Source: an uncultured beta proteobacterium
Lineage (GTDB): Bacteria > Pseudomonadota > Gammaproteobacteria > Burkholderiales > Burkholderiaceae_C
DNA: 64,000 nucleotides
Assembly: GCA_903951445.1 (NCBI GenBank)
Contig: CAJBBZ010000132.1
Span: 1 to 64,000 of the forward strand
Reading direction: 5' to 3'
Of this stretch, positions 55,594 through 64,000 are shown piece after piece. A model generated the notes under the pieces. The model searched no databases and was not told the DNA's origin. It saw only the letters and a program-made list of their open reading frames with translations. The translations under genes were made by a program, and so were the position numbers. Every line of letters begins with the position of its first letter. Within the stretch, counting starts at the first letter, position 1.

Positions 55594-56675
55594 CCCAAAG
55601 CCTTCACCACCGCATCGCCCATCTCGCGCGTACCGACTTTGGATGTCCCGGGGCTGTAGATGTCGGGGGTGCGCAGGCCTTGCGTGAGTACAGCGTCCAC
55701 GGCTTTTTCTATACGGGCGGCGGCCTCGGGCTGTTGCAGGCTAAAGCGCAGCATCATGGCGGCGCTCAGAATGGTGGCCAGCGGGTTGGCCACGCCTTGG
55801 CCGGCGATGTCAGGGGCGCTGCCGTGGCTGGGCTCGTACAGGCCTTGATTGCGGCTATTGAGGCTGGCCGAGGGCAGCATGCCGATGGAGCCGGTCAGCA
55901 TGGAGGCTTCGTCGCTCAGGATGTCGCCAAACATATTGCCGGTCACCACCACGTCAAAGCGCTTGGGCTGCTTGACCAGTTGCATGGCTGCGTTGTCCAC
56001 ATACATATGGTCTAGCGCGATGTCCGGGTAGCTTTGGCCCACTTCGGTAACCACGTCTTTCCAGAACTGGAAAGTTTCCAGCACGTTGGCTTTGTCCACG
56101 CTGGTGACGCGACCTTCGCTTCCCGCAGCTTTGCGGGTGCGCGCGGCCTGGAAGGCGACATGGGCGATGCGCTCAATTTCGGGCTTGCTGTAGCGCATGG
56201 TGTCGAAGGCTTCTTCGGCGCCAGGGAAGTGCCCATCGCTGGCGGTGCGCCGTCCGCGCGGCTGGCCAAAATAAATGTCGCCCGTGAGTTCACGAATGAT
56301 CAGGATATCGAGGCCGGAGATCAATTCGGGCTTAAGGCTGGAGGCATTGACCAGTTGCTCGTAGCAAATAGCGGGGCGGAAATTGGCGAACAAGCCCAGG
56401 TGCTTGCGCAGGCCCAAAATGGCCTGCTCGGGACGCAGGGCGCGCTCCAAGGTGTCGTATTTCCAGTCGCCCACTGCGCCGAACAAAATCGCGTCGGAAT
56501 CTTTGGCTAATTGCAAAGTCGAATCGGGCAACGGGTGGCCGTGCGACTCATAGGCGGCGCCACCGACGGGTGCGCTTTCCATGGTGAAAGACAGGTCCAG
56601 CGCTTGGAGCACTTTGATGGCCTCGGCCACAATTTCGGTGCCGATGCCGTCGCCCGGCAGGATTGCGATTTTCAT
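55590..56675 (-). CDS. leuB: 3-isopropylmalate dehydrogenase
   Basis: [28 protein letters not shown]. Confidence 0.98.
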   Translation of the reverse strand: MKIAILPGDGIGTEIVAEAIKVLQALDLSFTMESAPVGGAAYESHGHPLPDSTLQLAKDSDAILFGAVGDWKYDTLERALRPEQAILGLRKHLGLFANFRPAICYEQLVNASSLKPELISGLDILIIRELTGDIYFGQPRGRRTASDGHFPGAEEAFDTMRYSKPEIERIAHVAFQAARTRKAAGSEGRVTSVDKANVLETFQFWKDVVTEVGQSYPDIALDHMYVDNAAMQLVKQPKRFDVVVTGNMFGDILSDEASMLTGSIGMLPSASLNSRNQGLYEPSHGSAPDIAGQGVANPLATILSAAMMLRFSLQQPEAAARIEKAVDAVLTQGLRTPDIYSPGTSKVGTREMGDAVVKALG

Positions 56676-56698
56676 GTACGTGCTTTCTTTCTTGTGTT

Positions 56699-57343
56699 CT
56701 ACATGGTGTGCGCCAGCCAGGGCTTGGTGGCCAGGCGCTGCGCTTCAAAGGCGCGGATTTTGTCGGCGTTGCGCAGCGTCAGACCAATGTCGTCCAAGCC
56801 GTTGAGTAGGCAGAACTTGCGAAAGGCCTGCACTTCAAAAGCGATTTCTTCGCCTTGCGGGCGGATGACGCACTGGCGCGCCAAATCGACGGTGAGCGTA
56901 AAGCCGGGAAAGGCCAGGGCCTCGCTAAACAACTTGTCCACTACCGGAGCGGGCAATACGATAGGCAAGAGGCCGTTTTTGAAGCAGTTATTGAAAAATA
57001 TATCGGCAAAGCTGGGCGCAATGATGGCGCGAAAACCATACTGGTCCAGCGCCCAGGGCGCGTGTTCGCGCGAGGAACCACAGCCGAAATTTTTGCGCGC
57101 CAGCAGCACCGACGCACCGGCGTAGCGCGGCTGATTGAGCACAAAGTCGGGGTTGGGTTTGCGCGTGGCCGGGTCCTGGCCGGGCTCGCCGTGGTCCAGG
57201 TAGCGCCACTCGTCAAAGAGGTTGGGGCCAAAGCCGGTTTTCTTAATCGACTTTAAGAACTGCTTAGGAATGATGGCGTCGGTGTCCACGTTTTCGCGGT
57301 CCATCGGGGCCACCAGACCTGTGTGTACGGTAAATTGTTGCAT
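56699..57343 (-). CDS. leuD: 3-isopropylmalate dehydratase small subunit
   Basis: [29 protein letters not shown]. Confidence 0.98.
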   Translation of the reverse strand: MQQFTVHTGLVAPMDRENVDTDAIIPKQFLKSIKKTGFGPNLFDEWRYLDHGEPGQDPATRKPNPDFVLNQPRYAGASVLLARKNFGCGSSREHAPWALDQYGFRAIIAPSFADIFFNNCFKNGLLPIVLPAPVVDKLFSEALAFPGFTLTVDLARQCVIRPQGEEIAFEVQAFRKFCLLNGLDDIGLTLRNADKIRAFEAQRLATKPWLAHTM

Positions 57344-57357
57344 CGCCTGGCTTTCCT

Positions 57358-58809
57358 TTAGAGGTATTTACGGACGTCCACAAAGTGCCCGTGGATGGCC
57401 GCGGCGGCTGCCATCGCGGGACTGACCAAATGGGTGCGGCCACCGGCACCCTGACGGCCTTCGAAGTTGCGGTTGCTGGTGGAGGCGCAGCGTTCGCCGG
57501 GCTCCAGGCGGTCCGCGTTCATGGCCAGGCACATCGAGCAGCCGGGTTCGCGCCATTCAAAGCCTGCCGCCTTAAAAACCTCGTGCAGGCCTTCGCGCTC
57601 GGCCTGTTCTTTGACCAATCCCGAGCCGGGCACCACCATCGCCAGCTTGATATTCTTGGCCACTTTTTGGCCAATGCGTTTCACCACCGCAGCTGCCTCG
57701 CGCATGTCTTCGATGCGGCTGTTGGTACACGAGCCGATAAACACTTTGTCCACAAACAAATCATTGAGGGCTTTACCAGGTTGCAAGCCCATATAGACCA
57801 AGGCGCGCTCGATCGCATCGCGCTTACTCGGGTCTTTTTCTTTGTCGGGGTCGGGAATAAAGCCATTGATGTCCAGCACCATTTCGGGAGAGGTGCCCCA
57901 GGTCACTTGCGGCAAGATGTCGGCAGCTTTGAGTTCGACCACCGTATCAAAGGGCGCGTCCGCATCGGACTGCAAAGTTTGCCAGTGGGCGACCGCCAGA
58001 TCCCATTCCGCACCACCCGTAAATTGGCCAGTTTTCGCATCGGTTCCGGGCGAGAGCGGACGGCCCTTCACATACTCGATAGTTTTTTCGTCCACTGCCA
58101 CCAGCCCGGCGCGCGCCCCGGCCTCGATGGCCATATTGCACAAGGTCATGCGGCCTTCCATGCTCAGTGCGCGGATGGCGCTGCCGGCAAACTCGATGGT
58201 GTAGCCGGTGCCGCCAGCGGTGCCTATGCGGCCAATGATGGCCAGCACAATGTCTTTGCCAGTCACGCCTTTCGGTACTGTGCCCTCTACTTTGATCAGC
58301 ATGTTCTTGGCTTTTTTGGCCAGCAGGGTTTGCGTGGCCATCACATGCTCGACTTCAGAGGTGCCGATGCCATGGGCCAATGCGCCGAAAGCGCCGTGGG
58401 TAGAGGTGTGGCTATCGCCGCAGACTACCGTCATGCCCGGCAGCGTGGCGCCCGTCTCCGGGCCAATCACGTGCACGATACCTTGGCGCTTGGACAGAAA
58501 GGGGAAAAACGCCGCCGCGCCCGATTCTTTGATATTGGCGTCTAGCGTGGTAATTTGCTCTTTGCTGATGGGGTCGGTGATGCCGTCGTAGCCTAGCTCC
58601 CAGCCGGTGGTGGGCGTGTTGTGGTCGGCGGTGGCGACGATGGAACTGACGCGCCAGACTTTACGTCCCGCCTGGCGCAGGCCCTCAAAGGCCTGGGGGC
58701 TGGTGACTTCGTGGACCAGATGGCGGTCGATATAGAGGATGGCGGTGCCGTCTTCTTCGGTATGAACGACATGTTCATCCCAGATTTTGTCGTAGAGGGT
58801 GCGTCCCAT
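57358..58809 (-). CDS. leuC: 3-isopropylmalate dehydratase large subunit
   Basis: [22 protein letters not shown] Fe-S ligands. Confidence 0.98.
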   Translation of the reverse strand: MGRTLYDKIWDEHVVHTEEDGTAILYIDRHLVHEVTSPQAFEGLRQAGRKVWRVSSIVATADHNTPTTGWELGYDGITDPISKEQITTLDANIKESGAAAFFPFLSKRQGIVHVIGPETGATLPGMTVVCGDSHTSTHGAFGALAHGIGTSEVEHVMATQTLLAKKAKNMLIKVEGTVPKGVTGKDIVLAIIGRIGTAGGTGYTIEFAGSAIRALSMEGRMTLCNMAIEAGARAGLVAVDEKTIEYVKGRPLSPGTDAKTGQFTGGAEWDLAVAHWQTLQSDADAPFDTVVELKAADILPQVTWGTSPEMVLDINGFIPDPDKEKDPSKRDAIERALVYMGLQPGKALNDLFVDKVFIGSCTNSRIEDMREAAAVVKRIGQKVAKNIKLAMVVPGSGLVKEQAEREGLHEVFKAAGFEWREPGCSMCLAMNADRLEPGERCASTSNRNFEGRQGAGGRTHLVSPAMAAAAAIHGHFVDVRKYL

Positions 58810-58890
58810 GGGGCTGTTCCTTGTTGGCGGTCGAGCATTTTATGCCGCCGGGCTTGGCGCGCAGGTGGGCGCGGTGATTGCGGACAGTAC

Positions 58891-58920
58891 AAAAAACTTG
58901 CCCCGCAAAAGCGGGGCAAG
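58891..58920 (-). terminator. Intrinsic terminator of gltA (CTTGCCCCGC TTTT GCGGGGCAAG TTTTTT)
   Basis: 10-bp perfect stem plus T tract on minus strand. Confidence 0.93.
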
Positions 58921-58940
58921 CATCAGGTTCGGAAAACCGC

Positions 58941-60251
58941 TTATCGCCGACCGATTTCCGGTACGTCGCGCTGCACCGAGCCGGTGAACAATTGGCGTGG
59001 GCGGCCGATTTTGTATTCTGGATCGCCAATCATTTCATTGAGTTGGGCAATCCATCCCACTGTACGGGCCAAGGCGAAGATGCCGGTAAACAGTTTGACC
59101 GGGATGCCGATAGCGCGCTGCACAATGCCGGAGTAGAAATCTACATTGGGGTAAAGCTTGCGCGAGACGAAGTATTCGTCTTCCAGGGCGATTTTTTCCA
59201 ATGCCTTCGCTAGTTTGAAAAGCGGGTCGTTTTCTAGGCCCAGCGAGGCCAGCACTTCATTGCAGGTTTCTTGCATCAGCTTAGCGCGCGGGTCGTAGTT
59301 TTTATAAACCCGGTGGCCAAAGCCCATCAGCTTGACGCCGGAGTTTTTGTCTTTCACTTTTTCCATGAACTCGCCGACTTTGGAAATACCGCCAGAGGCT
59401 TGAATCTCTTCCAGCATGTTCAGGCAAGCCTCATTGGCGCCGCCATGCGCCGGGCCCCACAGGCAGGCCACGCCGGCTGCGATGGCGGCAAACGGGTTGG
59501 TACCCGAAGAGCCGCACAAACGCACGGTCGAGGTGGAAGCGTTTTGCTCATGGTCGGCGTGCAATATAAAGATGCGGTCTAGGGCACGCTCGATCACCGG
59601 GTTGACTACATAAGGCTCGCAGGGCGTGGCAAACATCATGTGCAAAAAGTTGCCTGCATAGCTCAGGTCGTTTTTCGGATACATAAAGGGCTGGCCGATG
59701 CTGTATTTGTAGGCCATGGCCACCAAGGTAGGCAACTTTCCGATCAGGCGGATAGCCGATATGTCGCGGTGGCTGGGGTTGTTAATGTCAGTGCTGTCAT
59801 GGTAGAAGGCCGATAGCGCGCCCACCAGACCGGTCATGATGGCCATGGGGTGCGCATCGCGGCGGAAACCGCGCAGGAAAAACTGCATTTGCTCGTTGAC
59901 CATGGTGTGCTGGGTTACGCGCTTTACGAATGCGGCTTTGCCCGACGCATCGGGCAAGTTGCCGTACAGCAGCAAATGGCAGGTTTCCATGAAGTCGCAA
60001 TTGGTTGCCAATTGCTCAATAGGGTAGCCACGGTAGAGCAACTCGCCCTTGTCACCATCGATGTAGGTGATGGCCGACTGGCAGGCCGCTGTGGACAAAA
60101 AGCCGGGGTCGTAGGTAAACATACCGGTTTGACCGTAGAGCTTGCGGATGTCGATGACATCGGGTCCCACGCTGCCGCTGTAAACTGGTAGCTCCACGCT
60201 GGGGCTGCCGTTGCTAAAGGACATGGTCGCTTTGTTGTCCGCTAATTTCAT
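58941..60251 (-). CDS. gltA: Citrate synthase
   Basis: [31 protein letters not shown] at 60251. Confidence 0.98.
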   Translation of the reverse strand: MKLADNKATMSFSNGSPSVELPVYSGSVGPDVIDIRKLYGQTGMFTYDPGFLSTAACQSAITYIDGDKGELLYRGYPIEQLATNCDFMETCHLLLYGNLPDASGKAAFVKRVTQHTMVNEQMQFFLRGFRRDAHPMAIMTGLVGALSAFYHDSTDINNPSHRDISAIRLIGKLPTLVAMAYKYSIGQPFMYPKNDLSYAGNFLHMMFATPCEPYVVNPVIERALDRIFILHADHEQNASTSTVRLCGSSGTNPFAAIAAGVACLWGPAHGGANEACLNMLEEIQASGGISKVGEFMEKVKDKNSGVKLMGFGHRVYKNYDPRAKLMQETCNEVLASLGLENDPLFKLAKALEKIALEDEYFVSRKLYPNVDFYSGIVQRAIGIPVKLFTGIFALARTVGWIAQLNEMIGDPEYKIGRPRQLFTGSVQRDVPEIGRR

Positions 60252-60262
60252 CACAACACCTT

Positions 60263-60547
60263 TCAATGAGTATTTCTTAATAAAGCCAAAACTTCCACGC
60301 AATCAGAATCCATTTCTAGACCTGCCACCTGCGATTTGCGGCCCAGCAGCAAATCCAGTAAATCGTTGTCGCTCAAGTCCATTAGCAGGCCCAAGGCATC
60401 GGCCTGGCGGGCGTTCAGGGTTTGTGCGTGCCGCGCGAAAAAGCGCTCGATAAACAAATCATTTTCCAACAGCCCGCGCCTGCAACGCCAGCGCAGCTTG
60501 CTCAGTGCGCGGGCGTCAATCGGTAGCTCGGGGGCTGCGGTTTGCAT
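60263..60547 (-). CDS. sdhE: SDH flavinylation factor SdhE (DUF339)
   Basis: [21 protein letters not shown] (RGxxE motif); between sdhB and gltA. Confidence 0.95.
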   Translation of the reverse strand: MQTAAPELPIDARALSKLRWRCRRGLLENDLFIERFFARHAQTLNARQADALGLLMDLSDNDLLDLLLGRKSQVAGLEMDSDCVEVLALLRNTH

Positions 60548-60549
60548 AA

Positions 60550-61254
60550 TCACACCGCCCGCATCACCATCATCTCTTTGATCTTGCCAATCGCCTTGGT
60601 CGGGTTCAAGCCTTTGGGGCACACATCCACACAATTCATGATGGTGTGGCAGCGGAACAGGCGGTAGGGGTCTTCTAAATTATCCAAGCGCTCCGAGGTG
60701 GCCTGGTCGCGGCTGTCGGCGATAAAGCGGTAGGCCTGCAAGAGACCTGCGGGGCCCACGAATTTATCCGGGTTCCACCAAAAACTGGGGCAGCTGGTGG
60801 AGCAACTGGCGCACAAAATGCACTCATACAAGCCGTTAAGTTCTTCGCGCTCTTGCGGGCTTTGCAGGCGTTCTTTTTCAGGCGGCATGTCCTCGTTGAC
60901 GAGGTACGGCTTGATGGAGTTGTATTGCTTGAAGAACTGCGTCATGTCCACGATCAGGTCGCGAATGACCGGTAGGCCGGGCAAGGGCTTGAGCACAATC
61001 GTGCCCGGTAGGGTGCGCATATTGGTCAGACAGGCTAGGCCGTTTTTGCCATTGATATTCATAGCGTCCGATCCGCACACGCCTTCGCGGCAGGAGCGGC
61101 GAAAAGAGATGGACGGGTCCACCGCTTTGAGCTTCATCAGCGCATCGAGCAGCATGCGTTCGGTGCCATCGAGTTCGACCTCGATGTCCTGCATATAAGG
61201 CTTAGCGTCCTTGTCCGGGTCGTAGCGGTAAATGGAAAATTTGTGTTTAGACAT
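60550..61254 (-). CDS. sdhB: Succinate dehydrogenase iron-sulfur subunit
   Basis: [38 protein letters not shown]. Confidence 0.98.
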   Translation of the reverse strand: MSKHKFSIYRYDPDKDAKPYMQDIEVELDGTERMLLDALMKLKAVDPSISFRRSCREGVCGSDAMNINGKNGLACLTNMRTLPGTIVLKPLPGLPVIRDLIVDMTQFFKQYNSIKPYLVNEDMPPEKERLQSPQEREELNGLYECILCASCSTSCPSFWWNPDKFVGPAGLLQAYRFIADSRDQATSERLDNLEDPYRLFRCHTIMNCVDVCPKGLNPTKAIGKIKEMMVMRAV

Positions 61255-61275
61255 AGGTAGACGGCTTTATCGGGT

Positions 61276-63066
61276 TTAGAACGTGCGGGTTCGCAGGGGA
61301 ATGCTTTCAACCGTCAGCGGCTTCATTTGCACTGGCTTGTAAGTAAGACTGTTGCTCGCGCTATGCCACAGGCTGTGTTTGTGCCAGTCGGTGTCATTGC
61401 GACCATTGGGGTGCTCGGGCGTGTCGCCAAAGTCGTTCACCGTATGGGCGCCGCGGCTTTCATGGCGGGCTGCGGCAGACACCATGGTCGCTTGCGCTGC
61501 TTCGATCAGGTTCTCAACTTCGAGGGCTTCGATACGTGCGGTATTGAAAATACGTGATTTGTCTTGCAGGCCAATGGCTTGCGTACGTTCGCGCAGCGCG
61601 GCCACTTTGGCGACGCCTTCATCCATGCCAGCCTGGGTGCGGAACACGCCGGCATGCTGTTGCATGGTGGCGCGGATGCTGTTGGCTACGTCTTGCGCGT
61701 ATTCACCGCCTGTAGCGCTGTCCAGGCGGTTCAGGCGCGAGAGCGTTAAATCTGCAGCATCGGCGGGCAGGGCCTTGTGCTCCACGCTTTCTTTGTTGGT
61801 AGCCACGATATGGTTGCCTGCGGCGCGGCCAAACACCAGCAAGTCCAGCAGGGAATTGGTGCCTAGGCGGTTGGCGCCGTGTACGCTCACACACGAGCAT
61901 TCGCCCACGGCATACAGGCCGGGTACAGGCTGGCTGTGGTTGTTCGCATCCTGCACCACGACCTGGCCGTGGATATTGGTAGGAATGCCGCCCATCTGGT
62001 AATGGATGGTGGGCACCACCGGAATCGGCTCGCGGGTGATGTCCACATTAGCAAAGTTGTGCCCGATTTCCAGCACAGAGGGCAGGCGCTTTAGGATGGT
62101 CTCGGCGCCCAGATGCGTCATGTCCAGGTTGATGTAATCCTTGTTCGGGCCGCAGCCACGGCCTTCTTTAATCTCTTGGTCCATGCAGCGCGATACATAG
62201 TCGCGCGGGGCCAGGTCTTTGTAATGCGGGGCGTAGCGCTCCATAAAGCGCTCGCCGTTCACATTGCGCAATATCGCGCCTTCGCCACGACAGCCTTCGG
62301 TCAGCAGCACGCCCGCGCCTGCAACGCCGGTGGGGTGGAATTGCCAGAACTCCATGTCTTCCAAGGGGATGCCGGCACGCGCCGCCATACCCAGGCCGTC
62401 GCCGGTGTTGATAAATGCATTGGTGGACGCGGCAAATATGCGCCCGGCGCCTCCGGTGGCCAGCAGCGTGGTTTTGGCTTGCAAAACATGCACATCGCCG
62501 GTTTCCATTTCCAGCGCCGTCACACCAACCACGGCGCCTTCGGCATCACGAACCAGGTCCATGGCCAGCCATTCCACAAAAAAGCTGGTCCGCGCCTTGA
62601 CGTTTTGCTGGTATAGCGTGTGCAGCATGGCGTGGCCGGTGCGGTCGGCAGCAGCACAAGCGCGCTCCACCGCTTTTTCGCCGTAGTTGGCGGTGTGGCC
62701 GCCAAAGGGCCGCTGGTAAATCGTGCCGTCCGCATTGCGGTCAAAAGGCATGCCCATGTGCTCTAGGTCATAGACCACTTTGGGGGCTTCGCGGCACATG
62801 AACTCGATAGCGTCCTGGTCGCCCAGCCAGTCCGAGCCTTTGACGGTATCGTAAAAATGGTAATGCCAGTTGTCCTCGTTCATATTGCCCAGCGAGGCGC
62901 CGATACCGCCTTGCGCCGCCACCGTATGCGAGCGGGTGGGAAATACTTTGGAGAGCACTGCGACGTTCAATCCAGCGCGCGCCAGTTGCAGCGAAGCGCG
63001 CATGCCCGAGCCACCAGCACCGACGATGACGACATCAAATTTACGTTTAGAAACTGTGTAAGACAT
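61276..63066 (-). CDS. sdhA: Succinate dehydrogenase flavoprotein subunit
   Basis: VIVGAGGSGMRASLQLA, RSHTVAAQGGI. Confidence 0.98.
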   Translation of the reverse strand: MSYTVSKRKFDVVIVGAGGSGMRASLQLARAGLNVAVLSKVFPTRSHTVAAQGGIGASLGNMNEDNWHYHFYDTVKGSDWLGDQDAIEFMCREAPKVVYDLEHMGMPFDRNADGTIYQRPFGGHTANYGEKAVERACAAADRTGHAMLHTLYQQNVKARTSFFVEWLAMDLVRDAEGAVVGVTALEMETGDVHVLQAKTTLLATGGAGRIFAASTNAFINTGDGLGMAARAGIPLEDMEFWQFHPTGVAGAGVLLTEGCRGEGAILRNVNGERFMERYAPHYKDLAPRDYVSRCMDQEIKEGRGCGPNKDYINLDMTHLGAETILKRLPSVLEIGHNFANVDITREPIPVVPTIHYQMGGIPTNIHGQVVVQDANNHSQPVPGLYAVGECSCVSVHGANRLGTNSLLDLLVFGRAAGNHIVATNKESVEHKALPADAADLTLSRLNRLDSATGGEYAQDVANSIRATMQQHAGVFRTQAGMDEGVAKVAALRERTQAIGLQDKSRIFNTARIEALEVENLIEAAQATMVSAAARHESRGAHTVNDFGDTPEHPNGRNDTDWHKHSLWHSASNSLTYKPVQMKPLTVESIPLRTRTF

Positions 63067-63091
63067 GAATTCGATTCTTTAAAAGCGGACT

Positions 63092-63457
63092 TTAGACGCG
63101 CCACAACACCTGAATGGCCCAACCGGCACAGCCGACCAACCAGACAATAGAAAATACTTGCAGCGCCAGGCGCAGGCCGACAGGTTTGATGTAATCCATC
63201 CAAATATCGCGCATGCCCACCCAGGCGTGGTACAGCAAAGCCAGGATGACGGTGAAGGTAAGCGTTTTCATCCACTGCGCGGAAAAAATGCCTGCCCAGG
63301 TGTCATAGCCCACCGGCCCGCGCGAAAACACCAAGCGCAGCACGATCAGCAGCGTAAAAAGCGCCATCAACAATGCGGTGACGCGCTGGGCTAGCCAGTC
63401 GCGCAGCCCGTAGTGCGCGCCGGTGACGATGCGCTTAGATCCAAAATTTACGGCCAT
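63092..63457 (-). CDS. sdhD: Succinate dehydrogenase membrane anchor subunit
   Basis: Three TM helices, HAWVGMRDIWMDYIKP. Confidence 0.94.
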   Translation of the reverse strand: MAVNFGSKRIVTGAHYGLRDWLAQRVTALLMALFTLLIVLRLVFSRGPVGYDTWAGIFSAQWMKTLTFTVILALLYHAWVGMRDIWMDYIKPVGLRLALQVFSIVWLVGCAGWAIQVLWRV

Positions 63458-63489
63458 AAAGAGATTCCTTAAAGAGTCGCTGTCGCCGT

Positions 63490-63996
63490 TTAGTACAGGC
63501 CGAACAGTTTGGCGCCCAGAGCAATCGTCAAGCCGATGCTCAGGCTCAGCGTCCAGATTGCGGAGGATTTGCCGAATTCTTTACTTACCGCGTGGCGCAT
63601 GTCCATCCATAAATGCCGCAAGCCAGCGATCAGGTGGTGCAAAAACGCCCAGATCAGTGCCAGCGCCACCAACTTGACGAACCAACCGGGCAGGGGGCCT
63701 GCGCCCTGGTTAAAAACACTTTTGAAGCGCGCGAATGAAATCTCTGAGGAAATTGAGGTGTCAAACATCCAAATGATGAAAGGCATCAGCAAAAACATCA
63801 GCGCGCCGCTGATGCGGTGCAAGATGGACACGATGCCTGCCAAGGGTAGCCGGTAGCTGGGCAAATCCTTGAAAGCGTGAATATTGCGAAATTCAGGCCG
63901 GGGGGCTCGTGCAGAAGGTACTGGCGCAGACATGGAGGGTGTTTCCTGGGGTGAAGCGGGGCACGAAGTTGCAGAGTCGGACTTCAGGGCTGACAA
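63490..63996 (-). CDS. sdhC: Succinate dehydrogenase cytochrome b556 subunit (N-terminus uncertain)
   Basis: SILHRISGALMFLLMP, HHLIAGLRHLWMD heme-ligand motif; window ends just upstream. Confidence 0.94.
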   Translation of the reverse strand: MSALKSDSATSCPASPQETPSMSAPVPSARAPRPEFRNIHAFKDLPSYRLPLAGIVSILHRISGALMFLLMPFIIWMFDTSISSEISFARFKSVFNQGAGPLPGWFVKLVALALIWAFLHHLIAGLRHLWMDMRHAVSKEFGKSSAIWTLSLSIGLTIALGAKLFGLY

Positions 63997-64000
63997 ATTC

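Noticed and set aside
57385-58545. 386-aa plus-strand ORF opposite leuC
   Set aside because: Fully antisense to a confidently identified leuC; long shadow ORFs are expected at this GC content and codon bias, and the translation has no recognisable domain.

Overview
The window is a chromosomal, GC-rich housekeeping segment. Gene content and order point to a Burkholderiales beta-proteobacterium, probably Comamonadaceae (inference from protein families, no search run). It starts inside ftsH and ends just after sdhC. Recognisable blocks: ftsH-folP-glmM-GNAT; a phosphate block (porin, secreted metallophosphoesterase, ppk-sixA, ppx, fasciclin lipoprotein, pstSCAB-phoU-phoB-phoR); zapE, dinG-like helicase, bamD/rluD, scpB-rluB; ndk-rlmN-pilF-rodZ-like-ispG-hisS-yfgM-bamB-der-hfq-hflX-hflK-hflC-hisZ-purA; PRTase, metC-like, ygjP-like, lysS, YggT; and on the minus strand accD, trpA-trpB-trpF-truA-fimV, asd, leuB-leuD-leuC, gltA-sdhE-sdhB-sdhA-sdhD-sdhC. 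I saw no rRNA, tRNA, CRISPR array, transposase, integrase or phage gene. No clearly new multi-gene system is visible. The most interesting signals are non-coding: (1) 11-bp-periodic Pho-box-like repeats in front of pstS, the fasciclin lipoprotein, the secreted phosphoesterase and, more weakly, ppk, suggesting a compact Pho/polyphosphate island placed between glmM and pstS; (2) a ~180-nt leader upstream of asd with several mutually exclusive hairpins and a U-tract hairpin next to the start codon, an attenuator or riboswitch candidate; (3) a long imperfect palindrome of the GTCATTGCGA...GCAATCCA repeat class between lysS and the YggT gene; (4) a small pyridoxamine-phosphate-oxidase-fold gene in an AT-rich patch that interrupts the leuCDB-asd run.
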